In this document: in pieces, positions 1-9,787 of the stretch | Numbering within the stretch: the stretch's first letter is position 1 | Layout of the letters: every line of letters begins with the position of its first letter | Origin: Mytilus trossulus | Taxonomy: Eukaryota; Mollusca; Bivalvia; Mytilida; Mytilidae | Length of the DNA: 64,000 bases | Direction of reading: 5' to 3' | NCBI RefSeq assembly: GCF_036588685.1 | Contig: NC_086384.1 | Coordinates: 51,415,973-51,479,972 of the forward strand | Made by a program: the position numbers and the translations under genes | Notes under the pieces: generated by a model | What the model saw: the letters and a program-made list of their open reading frames with translations, nothing else | Database searches by the model: none | What the model was told of the DNA's origin: nothing

Positions 1-705
1 GTTTTCTGGTCTGTGCGTCCGTTCGTCCGTCTGTCTGTCTGTTCGTTCATCCGTCTGTCCCATGTCAGGTTAAAGTTTTTGGTCGAATAGTTTATGATGA
101 AGTTATAGTTGCATCCATTTGTAACTTTACATACATAGTCATTAGGATAGGAAATTTCAAAAAAGTACCTCAAATTTAGGTTTTGGTCCTCATTTCATGG
201 TTCATTGAACATGAGAATGTGTGAAATGTCAGGTTAAAGTTTTTGGTTGAGGTAGTTTATGATGAAGTTATATGTTTGAATCCATTTGTAACTTTACATA
301 CATAGCCATTATGATAGGGAATTTCTCAAAAGTACCTCAAATTTAGGCTTTGGTCCTCAGTTCATGGTTCGTTGAACATGCAAATGAGATTGTGTGGAAA
401 CAGCCGTCTGTCAGGTTAAAGATTTTGGTCAAGTTTTTTATTAATCTTTATGCCAAATTAAAGTTTTGATCCCAATTTCATGGTCAACTGAACATAGAAA
501 ATGATAGCGCAAAGCTCAGGTTAAAGTTTTTGGTCAAGTTAGTTTTTGATGAAGTTGAAGTCACATCAACTTGAAACTTAGTACACATGTTCCCTATGAT
601 ATGATCTTTCTTATTTTAATTCCAAAATTAAAGTTATGACCCCAATTTCACGGTCTACTGAACATGGAAAATTATAGTGCGAGTGGGGATACTGTATACT
701 AATAA
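1..705 (+). repeat. Dispersed repeat family A, tandem ~170 bp subunits (left end cut by window)
   Basis: The stretch opens with a degenerate CGTCCGTCTGT run. It then iterates a unit beginning CAGGTTAAAGTTTTTGGTC (near 66, 232, 409 and 516), followed each time by a 'gatgaagttgaagtc...acttt..tacacatgttccctatgat' type segment and a 'ccaatttcatggtc(c)actgaacat' segment. The same repeat is found at 50400-51190 on + (split by a retrozyme) and at 59690-59955 on -. No open reading frame is conserved among the copies. It is a dispersed non-coding repeat of unassigned class. Confidence 0.75.
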
Positions 706-1816
706 TAATACGACTTACCCCGGTATGATTGAAAGGTTATATGAAGGTATAAGACTTATGGTGTATAAATAAGGTTACATGAAGGCGTACGTCTTATAGT
801 GTATAAATGATTAATGGTTATATAAGGCATACGACTTCTATGGTGTACAAGTGAAAGGTTATATAAAGGCATACGACTTCTATGGTGTACAAATGAAAAG
901 TTATATGAAGGCATACGACTTCTATGGTGTATAAATAGAAGGTTATATGAACTTAGAGCTGCTCTGGTGTATTACTGACATATTAAAGGCTGACATATGA
1001 CTTATCAGATGTATAAATGAAAGATTAAATGATGGCATACGACTTCTCTGATGTATAAACATGGGGTTGCAGAACACTTGGGACTTCTCTAATGTATACA
1101 TGAATTTTATGTGTTGGCATACGACTCATCTGATGTTTAATTGAAAGGTTATGTATAGATGTATGGTTTAATGATATCATACGACTTCTCTACTGCATAA
1201 AATAAAGAATATATGAAGGTATACGTCGTCTCTGGTGTATAAAAGAACAGTTATTTGCTGTTATACGATTTCTCTAGTGTTTGAATGAAATTTAAAGATA
1301 ATATGATGCCGGCATAAGGTTCAATGAAGGCATACGACTTCCCTACTGCACAAAAGAAAGAATATATGGAGGTACACAACGTTTGTCTATTTGTAGTAAC
1401 TTGTCAAAGTACATGTATCTGGTCTCAATCTGTGTTTGGAGTTTGTTCCAAAGTGTGTCTATTTGTAGCTCTTTGTAGGTTAGGTGGACTTATTGATGCC
1501 ATATTTTAGACTTTTATTATTTGTAAACATGAATTATCAAATGAAGGTATACGACTTTGCTGGTGTATAAATGAATGGTTATACGACTTCTCTGTTGTAT
1601 ATATGAAAGATTATGTGATGGCTTAAGACTTATCTAAGACTTGTGTATAATTGAAGTGTTTTATGAATACAAGATTTGAGACCATGCACATAGAACTTCT
1701 CTGGTTTAAAATGAGGGCTTTTATATATGATATCCTAGGACTTCTATTGTGTATGAATACATGGTTGCAGACTTCACAGAACTTCTCTGTTTGGTGTATT
1801 AATGAATGATGACTTA
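706..1816 (+). repeat. Degenerate satellite, ~50-65 bp unit
   Basis: About 18 diverged units resemble GGCATACGACTTCTATGGTG followed by TATAAATGAAAGGTTATATGA. Unit length and sequence drift strongly. The array resumes at 2784-2830 and again at 4440-4570, so one ancestral array has been split by the foldback element at 1817-2783 and by the retrozyme/retroelement block at 2861-4440. Short ORFs across it are repeat artefacts. Confidence 0.75.
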
Positions 1817-2783
1817 AAGCCTCGGTCACACCTTACCGGATAGCTCGAACGGACGCCTAACGGATAACTTTTTTTCAATCCGTTCATAAGTTGTTCATGT
1901 CCGTTAGACGTCCGTTCTTATCCGTTAGACGTCCCTTCATATCCGTTGCGTGTCCGTTAAGCGTCTGTTTTATCCGTCGACGCCCGTTCTGTCCGGTGGA
2001 AAATTTTGAGCATGTTCAAAACTTTGAACGGACGTCCAACGGATAAAATGTCCGTTAGACGTCCGTTTTGTACGGTACTCGTCCGTTTCGTTTCTGTTTT
2101 GTATCCGTTACGTGTCCGTTATACATCAGTTGGAGGTCTGGAAGATAAATTCACCAATGGACTTCTACCGGACGTATAACGGATAAAACGGACGAAAAAC
2201 GGACTTCTACCGGATAAAACGGATGATGAACGGATCTGAAACGGATAAATGCCAAATGAAAAATTTCGATTCAGAAATGCCAATCATTGGTATGTCAGAT
2301 TTCTTCAGGTTCATGAATTCTTATTATTAATAATCGATCTTAGAGTATATGCACGTCTTCGCAATCAAGCAGTTCTTATTCAGGCTAGGCACTGCCCTTT
2401 GGCGGAATTTTGAAGAACAAACCAAAACCAGTTATACAGAAACATTTTGAAAATTTTTGCGATTTACATGTATTTTTATTGTCGCGTTTAGTTTTTCTGT
2501 ATATCTTTTTCATCCGTTTTATCCGGTACGCATCCCTAAGGTGTCTGTTTTATGCATTACTCGTCCGTTGGATGTACGTTCAACATCCGTTTTGTTCGGT
2601 ACGTGTCCGTTGCTCGTACGTTGCATATCCGTTGTGTGTCCGTCATGCATCCGTTGCACGTCCGTTTTATTCGGTCAGTACATCAACGGACTCCCAACGG
2701 ATAACAATTTTGTCAACGGACAACTTTTATTTTCATCCGTTATGCGTCCGTTCGTGCCATCCGGTAAGGTGTGACCGAGGCTT
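1817..2783. mobile_element. Foldback element FB1 (967 bp) with 25 bp perfect terminal inverted repeats
   Basis: The left end AAGCCTCGGTCACACCTTAC (1817 onward) is the exact reverse complement of the right end (2759-2783); the match runs 25 bp. The interior is packed with both orientations of a short word, AACGGATAAAACGGACG and its complement CGTCCGTTTTATCCGTT, so the whole element can fold on itself. It contains no transposase ORF. Flanks are satellite on both sides (…gatgactta / acgacttctatgg…); no target duplication is clear. It looks like a non-autonomous foldback/MITE-type DNA element. Confidence 0.85.
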
Positions 2784-2860
2784 ACGACTTCTATGGCGTT
2801 TGAATTAATGTGATATGATTACTAAGTAGAAATAGAGACTTCCTTGTGATCATACAAATA
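2784..2860 (+). repeat. Satellite remnant between two inserted elements
   Basis: ACGACTTCTATGGCGTTTGA continues the satellite unit seen before 1816, then decays up to the start of the retrozyme at 2861. Confidence 0.5.
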
Positions 2861-2896
2861 AACTCATCATAGATACTAGGACTATATTTAGTATAT

Positions 2897-2941
2897 ACGC
2901 CGACGCGCGTTTCGTCTACAAAAGACTCATCATTGACGCTC
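2897..2941 (-). ncRNA. Hammerhead ribozyme motif, unit 1 (probably dead)
   Basis: On the minus strand the core reads AATGATGAGTC, a loop, GACGAAAC, GCGC, GTC. The first base of the conserved CTGATGA box is A instead of C, and the base after the GTC cleavage triplet is lost relative to other copies. A change at this core C is known to abolish hammerhead activity, so this unit is predicted inactive. Confidence 0.7.
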
Positions 2942-3257
2942 GAATCCAAAAAAAGGTTAAAAAGACCAAATAAAGTACGAAGTTGAAGAGCATTGAGGAC
3001 CAAAATTCCTAAAAGTTTTGCCAAATACAGCTAAAGTAATCTATGCCTGAGGTAGAAATGCCTTGTGTTTTAAAAAAAATCAAAATTTTGTAAACAGTAA
3101 ATTTATAAATATAACCATATCAATGACAATTCATGTCAGCACAAAAAGTGCTGACTACTGGGTTTGTGATACCCTCGGGGAAATAAATCTCCACCAGCAG
3201 TGGCATCGACCCAGTGGTTGTAAATAAACTCATCATAGATACCAGGACTAAATTTAT

Positions 3258-3304
3258 ATACGCCGACGCGTGTTTCGTCTACAAAAGACTCATCAGTGAC
3301 GCTC
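3258..3304 (-). ncRNA. Hammerhead ribozyme, unit 2 (core intact)
   Basis: The minus strand reads GCGTCA, CTGATGA (3296-3290), stem II GTC/GAC closed by a TTTTGTA loop, GAAA, a very short stem III with ACGC, then the cleavage triplet GTC (3267-3265). Stem I pairs the GCGTCA side with the GGCG-containing side after the triplet. All invariant core positions (CUGANGA, GAAA, UH) are present. The one- to two-pair stem III is typical of retrozyme hammerheads, which act best as dimeric RNA. Confidence 0.75.
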
Positions 3305-3540
3305 GAATCCAAAAAAAGTTTAAAAGGCCAAAAAAAGTACGAATTTGAAGAGCATTGAGGACAAAAATTCCTAAAAGTTTTGCCAAATACAGCTTAAGTA
3401 ATCTATGCCCAAGGTACTAGAAAAGCCATAGTATTTAAAAAAAAACCAGTAAATTTATAGATATAACCATATCAATGACAATTCATGTCAGCACAAAAAG
3501 TGCTGACTACTGGACTTGTGATACCCTCACAAAAGCAAAT

Positions 3541-3824
3541 AACAAAATACTGTGACATGGTTTTAAAGCGCTAAACCTCTCTCTTTTTTTGACAGTCTCA
3601 TCAAATTCCGTTACATTTACAATGATGCGTGAACTTAACAGACATAATAAATATATAGTAAAAAATATTGGTACAGCAGCCATCATCGTGTAACAATTTG
3701 TAAAGGACCAATTTAACCGAACACAAAAACATCTATAAACGCATCTATCCCACTAGAGATACCGGATTCAAGATACAGTTCAGTCTGTCTCATACTTTGA
3801 CTTACATCTAGAATCTAGATGTTG
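3541..3824. other. No gene seen
   Basis: AT-rich sequence with a 'gcgctaaacctctctc...gacagtctcatcaaattcc' segment that looks repeat-derived. No ORF or RNA signal can be supported. Confidence 0.4.
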
Positions 3825-4440
3825 ACAATGAGTCGGTTGAAAACAAAATTTACGACTTGAGATGATTTCAGATTCCCAATTGTGAACTTTCCATTTCTAT
3901 GTAGCATCATTCCATCAACGCCTGAATACGGAGTATATATCTCCCAATTGATGCAATACCCTCGCGCTTGTATTTCCTATCATTATTTCCTTGGCAAAGG
4001 GTTGCTGCTTACAAGGAAGCTATTAAACCAAGAGTTCCAAATGGAAATCATCTCTTCGTAAATTGTACGGAGGCCATCACGATTTGGTTGACCGTTATGG
4101 AATAGCCGTCTCACAGATGATATCGGATATGTTTCTTAGGTCTACAGTCCTCTTTCATTTTCATGAATGTGACCTACCAAATAAGACTATTTACTGAGAT
4201 TTTGATACCATGAGCAACACGACGGATCTGCTAACCCTTCCGGAGCACCTTAGATCATCCCTTTTTTTTGGGGGAGGGTTCGCCGTGTTGCTCAGACTTA
4301 GTTTTCTATGTTGTTTCTTGTGTACTTATTTATGCCTGTTTGTAATTTTCATTTTTAGCCATGGCATTGTTAGTTTATTTTCTATTTATGAGTCTGTTCC
4401 TCTGATATTTTTCGTCCCTCTTTTATGATTCTGTTGTGTT
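3825..4440 (+). pseudogene. Reverse-transcriptase 3'-end remnant, copy 1
   Basis: Interrupted reading frames resemble the tail of a retroelement polyprotein: a 'gacaatgagtcggttgaaaaca' start (DNE-x-GRLKT), 'ttcagattcccaattgtgaact' (F-PIVN), 'agcatcattccatcaacgcctg' (IPSTP-YGVYIS) and then a stretch equivalent to GLLLTRKLLNQ, KFYGRHHDLV, YGI-VSQM. Frameshifts and stops break it. Copies at 35060-35590 and 45040-45560 align in the same order and on the same strand. The assignment to a retroelement is from memory of such mollusc ORFs; the exact clade is not determined. Confidence 0.55.
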
Positions 4441-4575
4441 TAAATTGGGGTGGTTATAAAATGTCTCTGGTGTTGAATGAATGGTTATATGACAATGGTA
4501 GTATAAGATTTCTTTTATATAAATAAAAAGTTGTATGACCACTTACAGCATCTCTATTGTATAAATGACGGATTT
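4440..4575 (+). repeat. Satellite remnant, right side
   Basis: Units of the type GTGTTGAATGAATGGTTATA recur here and match the array at 706-1816, showing that the array once continued across the inserted block. Confidence 0.5.
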
Positions 4576-4721
4576 TATTGTACAAATATTAATGTTAAGT
4601 AAGTGAACTTCATTGTTTTAGAACTTGATAATGTTTCAAATTCATAAAACTGAAAATATCTTTCAAACAAAGAAATTAATTTCATGGAATTATAAATCAA
4701 TATATAGAGATGGCCATTAGA

Positions 4722-4858
4722 TGAGCGGATCCAGCCATTAAAAGGGGGTTACCAACCCAGGATAAAAGGGGGTTCCAAACATATGTCCCCATTCAAATGC
4801 GTTGTTCGGCAAAACAGGGGCTTCCACACCCCCCTTTCAGTTTGGATCCGCCACTGAC
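4722..4858. repeat. Short inverted-repeat element (~137 bp)
   Basis: The ends AGCGGATCCAGCC and TTTGGATCCGCCACT are imperfect inverted repeats around G-rich and C-rich runs (AAAAGGGGGTT … CCCCCCTTT). This is a common MITE-like dispersed hairpin in animal genomes. Confidence 0.5.
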
Positions 4859-4892
4859 CACTATGGTATTATATAATTGTATCAATAAACCA

Positions 4893-6268
4893 ATTTTTAG
4901 CTCACCTTTCCTAAAAGGAAATGTGAGCTTTTCTCATCACTTGGCGTCCGTCGTCGTCTGTCGTCGTTAACAATTTTTCAAACATCTTCTCCTCTGAAAC
5001 TATTGAATGGATTTGGATGAAACTTAGCATGATTGTTCCTTAGATTATCCTGCACAAAGTTTGTGCTTCGATTTTTGATCCGTCAAAAACATGGCCGCCG
5101 TTACTTAAAATAGACCAAAGGGGTCAAATGCAGTTTTTGGCTTATATCTCATAAACGAAAGCATTTAGAGCAAATCTGACATGGGGTAAATATGTTCATT
5201 AGGTCAAAATCTATCAGCCCTGAAATTTTCAGATGAATCAAACAACCCAATGTTGGGTTGCTGCCACTTAATTGGCAATTTTAAGGAAATTTTGCAGTTT
5301 TTGGTAATTATCTTGAATATGATTATAGATAAAGATAAACTGTACACAGCAAAAATTATCAGCAAAGTAAGATATACAAATAAGTTAATATGACCAAAAT
5401 TGTCAATTGACCCCTTAAGGGGTTATAATTGTCCTTTAATGACATTTTTTTCAAAATGTGTTCATCATATTTGTTAACTTTAAAAAATCTTCTCCTCTAA
5501 AACTACTCAACCAAATTCAACCAAACTTCAACTGAATGATCAGTAGGGTGTATAAAATAAAGTTTGTGTTTTATTTTCTATTTCGTAAAAACATGGCCGT
5601 CATGGCTAAAAATAGAACACAGGGTAAAATGCAGTTTTTGGCTTATATCTCAAAAACTCCAGCATTTAGAGCATATAAGACAAGAAGTTAAAGTATTTAT
5701 TAGTTCAAGGTCTACCTGTTCTGAAATTTTCAGTGGAATTAGGTAACTGTTTTTTCAGGTATAATGCCCCTGAATTGATGATTTTAAAGAAATTTTGCAG
5801 TTTTTGGTTATTATCTTGAATATTATTATAGATACAAATAAACTGTTAATAGCCAAAATGTTATGCAAAGTAAGATCTACAAATAAGTGAATTTGACCAA
5901 AATTGTCAATTGACCCCTTAAGGAGTTATTGCCCTTTAAAGACTTTTTTCACAATTTGTTCATCATGTTGACTTACTTTAAAAAATCTTCTCCTTTGAAA
6001 CTGCTGTATCAATTTCAGCCAAACTTAGGCTAAATGAGTTTCAGAGTATCTAGTATAAATTTTATATTTTATTTCCTTGTATGTCTAGAAACATAGCTCC
6101 GATGGCTAAAATAGAATATAGGAGAAAATGTTTTTGTTTATTTTTGCTTTTGAAGAAAATAGGACGATTCAAAGAACATTTAAATGAATTGAAAAGCCAA
6201 AATAATCATTGATGAGAGATTTAACTAAAAAATTTAAGGTGAGCTATTCGAGCTCTTGAGGGCCTCTT
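4893..6268 (+). repeat. Dispersed repeat family B (~1.4 kb, three internal ~490 bp units)
   Basis: The element opens with a hairpin, CTCACCTTTCCTAAAAGGAA ATGTGAG, and ends GGTGAGCTATTCGAGCTCTT GAGGGCCTCTTG. Inside, a unit containing 'caaacttct…tggatt', 'aaaaacatggccg', 'aaaatgcagtttttggcttat' and 'gtcaattgaccccttaagg' occurs about three times with growing decay. No coding frame is maintained. Class unassigned. Confidence 0.7.
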
Positions 6269-6962
6269 GTTTAAGATGTTTCGGCCATTGGCCTTCTTCA
6301 TTCTTTATTTTTCCTCACAACTACCGATGATGGCTGACATTACATTTGTATTTTCTATTTCAATCATTGAAAAGATGTTATAGATAAAGGAGTATGTTCG
6401 GTAGGTCTTAAAATGGTCCCCTTTTTTAAGCTTAAATGTCAAATTCTGATTAATTAACCAATATCACAATAATGTTGCGTTTATTTAAAATTAAGTGCTT
6501 CTTTTTGTAAATTTATTGGGGTGTAAAAGCGTTAAATACATTGTGTTACAAATGTTCAATACATTATCAGAGATACATTATGGTATTGTTAAATATGCTT
6601 AATTATCTATCTGAGAATAAGCCTATCCTTACAATCGATTATGCTTTTAATATTTGAGATAATTGAAGATCGATACAGTACATTGAGTCAATGTTAATGA
6701 AATCTGTTATTTTATATCATGAATTTGATATTGAACTTGTATCATTTCATTTTGCCATATTACTTATTTTAAAATGTTAGAAATGGTTATTACAAAGCAA
6801 TGCGCAGTACAAGTGACGTAAACTTCAACGTGTTGAAGGCGGTCATTACATAGTAGAAGTAGAAGAAATCAGTAAGAGAAAAATCAAATCATCTAAGCTC
6901 TTTGTTGTTGATATATTTTTGAATCCTGCATTTTACTATTAAAATTTTATCATACATCATTT
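6269..6962. other. No gene seen
   Basis: AT-rich intergenic DNA. No ORF, RNA gene or ordered repeat could be supported. Confidence 0.5.
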
Positions 6963-7045
6963 TCCTTTCTGATGAGTCTTTTGTAGACGAAACGCGCGTC
7001 TGGCGTTAATTTTAAATTTAAATCCTGGTATACATAGTTGTAGTT
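6963..7045 (+). ncRNA. Hammerhead-bearing retrozyme fragment (5' truncated)
   Basis: CTGATGA (6969-6975), stem II GTC…GAC, GAAA (6989-6992) and GCGCGTC (to 7000) are all intact, followed by the 'aatcctggtatacatag' end. The upstream side of stem I (normally GCGTCA) is replaced by TCCTTT. The copy therefore lacks a pairing partner for TGGCGT and most of the retrozyme body. It is probably inactive in cis. Confidence 0.65.
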
Positions 7046-9330
7046 GACAGTCGTCCCTTATTTCTATAATACTAGATATTATTTAGTAACCCAACAAATT
7101 AAGGCGTTTATTTAAGAAATGATCGATTGCTTCATTTTTGTAAATTTATTGCCGGGGTTGTAAAAGCGTTAACCGAAGTACATATTGGATGAAACGTTTA
7201 AAAATGGATAATGCACGCCCGCACAGTAAACCACCTACAAATATAATCAAAGGACACGACGTGTTGAAAAAACAGTTTGCAACAAACTCACAAAAATTGT
7301 CTTCAAAGTAAACTGAAACGTTATCAAGACAAGTTGCAAACGTATATATAATATAGGGAAGAACAAAAAACTGCGAAAAAAAATAAATCTATGATTCAAA
7401 TTGGTCCATATAAAGGATAAAATGCGAACGTCTCCACTGAAACAACAAAGCGAATGTAAAAGTTTGAATTTTCGGTTAAACTATGAAGACAAAATCATCC
7501 GAAGCTTGTTACAATTAAGGTTTCCTTCAGATATGGTAAATTCATAACTTTTTCTCAGTCAAACGTTCTTAGTTCCCCTCTTTTAAATCATGGATCTGCA
7601 TTTGGTACTCCAATACTTTGCATTTTGGAATGCGAAAGCTATATAAACGCACTTTTTCAATTTCTTTATTATTTATGTATGAGTTCCTTTTTGCGAAAAT
7701 TTTATATCATTTTAACTAAAAATAGTGGCAGTGGGGAAAATAAATTGACACGAAAAAAAGAACAGATCTTAAAATCAAGAGTTGGGTTTCTTCAAAGGGA
7801 CAGTCAATATTTGTCTTTCTTTATGTATTTAAATCCGTCTTTATTTCAATTATTCGGTTTAGTGACCAATACATTTTGCTACACCACATTTCCTTTATCA
7901 GTAGTTTTAGTCATTTCTTTTGAATAGAATTTTAATTTCCTGTCTTCCCCGGCTATTCGCCTTTATAATGGCTCAACCCGTATTTTTTTTTCTACTTTGA
8001 TTTTTCTACTTTAATTAATTCTAATAAAATAGAGATGAATTTGAAAATAAAAACCTATATGGATAATTATCAAATTTAGTATCACATATTTCCAAAATAT
8101 GAGCATCTCTCATTTCAGAAATAATAATAAAATTTCATCTGAAATAATAATAAAATACAAAACATTGATGCAAAATTTTAATCATACTAATTCTTGAAAA
8201 TATTACTAACTAATCTAATATTCAAATAATTGCTAATTCTTATTCATATATAGATTTAACCTGTATTAATATACTAGTCAACGAACTGGGTGTGACAGCT
8301 ACAGACAATTAAAGGTAGTTCAGCTACCTGCTCATCAGTCATGGGGATTTCTGAGATTTGTCACCAAGATTTGACGCATCTAAAAACCACAGCCAACGCC
8401 CCTTAGAATGACCAGTCTCTCGCACAGATGTTCTATGACGTGTTACTCATTTATCCGATCAATATTGCTGGGTCGATATGTAACATATACAATAATTTTT
8501 ATGTAGCAAAGTTAACTGAATCATTAAGTTATGTGTGTGTTTTGGTGCCACGTTCGGCAGAAGAGGGTGGAAATTTGTGCGTGTGAGAATACACACTTTA
8601 TCATAAAAAGGGGGGACGTTAATGGTTAATTTAAATTCACTCGAAAAAAAATGCACAGCTTATGCTTTTAAGATTCGCCTCAGTTTATTTAAAATCGCAG
8701 ATTTACTTTGATCAAAGTCCTTGCATCTACAAGGAACATATATACTAAGCACGTCTCTGTGTTGCCTTTGTCTTGAGGCTCAGTCTTGAGGTAGTGATTT
8801 CGTACATGATATTTTTGTAAAATAATTTATCTATGTTATCTCAAAAAGCTTCTCTTTGTCAAACATGACATAATTAATTTTTTGATGGCGCTTACAAGTG
8901 CATTTAAATATACATGTGTCAGTTGTAATCTAATTAAACTTATTAATCTTTTTATGCAAATACATTTTGTTTTCATATTTAAATTTAGTTGACGACTATT
9001 TTGAGTTATGTCTCTTAGCTAGTCTTCACAATCATTATGACATGATTTGACAAGTCGGTTTGTTGATAAACATTGAAACCACGTGGCTCGATGTGTATTG
9101 GCTTTTAACAAGTAGATATACAGGTATATGATTAGAAACGTGTTCACTTAATATCTAAAATTAACTACTCCGGGAAAACATTCACATGTGCATAATTTAT
9201 TCGTCGTTATTAAAATGATGCGCCATTCAGTCATCAGAAACAAAGAAAAGTCAATATGAAGTTCGTCAAATTAGATGTCCACTATTATGTAAACTTCCTC
9301 ATATATCTATAGTATTGTTTTCATGTTAAG
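7046..9330. other. Intergenic region upstream of the bZIP gene, no gene seen
   Basis: Only short ORFs without recognisable domains occur (for example 7625-7927 and, on the other strand, 8656-8459). Neither shows a domain, a signal peptide or convincing splice partners. Distal regulatory DNA of the bZIP gene may lie here but nothing specific is visible. Confidence 0.5.
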
Positions 9331-9338
9331 ATTCAAAA

Positions 9339-9437
9339 TGACGTATTATTAATATTATGACACATATAAATATTTTTAGAAGCATAATACTTTGTATCCG
9401 AGACGATATTGCTGTCTGATTTGTTCTTTGCGTCATC
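9339..9437 (+). promoter_or_regulatory. Candidate core promoter of the ATF3-like gene: CRE-like site and TATA box
   Basis: TGACGTAT (9339-9346), a CRE/ATF-type site, lies 18 bp before TATAAATA (9365-9372). This places a start site near 9395 and a 5' leader of about 130 nt before the ATG at 9524. A second ATF/C-EBP-like site, TTGCGTCATC, lies at 9428-9437. Vertebrate ATF3 is autoregulated through such sites; that this applies here is inference. Confidence 0.5.
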
Positions 9438-9523
9438 ATTCGAGATTTCGCGGGAATTGGCAGTTGTATACTACGATCAGCTGATCAGATGAGAAAAAGT
9501 TAACTGAATACAAACAAAGCTTC

Positions 9524-9787
9524 ATGATGTTCGAATACGAAGACGACGTTTTTACGAATTCTCCCAAATTAAATTTTGATGACAATAATAACAACACAAA
9601 TGGAAGTTTTAAATTTAACGAAGAGGATTCCATGCTAGCATTAGCTACAGAAGAATGCATGAAAACTGGAACTTTTTTGCCACTGTTGAAAGAAGAACTT
9701 AAATGTAAAATTCTGGCCAAATGTCACGAAGAGGGGAAACAGCTAAATATTAAAGCGGAACAAAGGGTAGCAGCTCCAAAGAAAAAG
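9524..9787 (+). CDS. ATF3-like: ATF3-like coding exon 1
   Basis: Begins MMFEYEDDVF and ends …APKKK before the donor AAG|GTAAAT (88 codons, phase 0). It is rich in Asp, Asn and Glu with a short poly-Asn run. Two adjacent ATGs open the frame; the first is taken as start. The frame reads on into the intron and stops at 9838, so an unspliced reading would lack the bZIP. Confidence 0.85.

Larger units (their letters stand above)
2861..3540 (-). mobile_element. Retrozyme-like tandem repeat (two units, ~366 bp period) carrying hammerhead ribozymes
   Basis: Two head-to-tail units start with AACTCATCATAGATAC at 2861 and 3227. Each carries, on the minus strand, a hammerhead-like motif followed by a conserved body with 'ccaaatacagcta', 'atcaatgacaattcatgtcagcac' and 'cagtggcatcgacccagtgg' segments. 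Tandem units of 300-400 bp with type I hammerheads are the hallmark of small metazoan retrozymes, non-autonomous elements thought to spread through self-cleaved circular RNA. Related copies lie at 6963-7045, 20460-20600, 36815-36995, 39538-39850 and 50593-50957. No protein is encoded. Confidence 0.8.

Noticed and set aside
2410-2808. 132- and 105-codon overlapping ORFs
   Set aside because: They lie inside the foldback element FB1, and their Cys/Arg/Val-rich sequence reflects the iterated CGTCCGTT word.
7625-7927. 100-codon ORF
   Set aside because: AT-rich, Phe/Leu/Tyr-rich translation without a domain, splice partners or promoter support.
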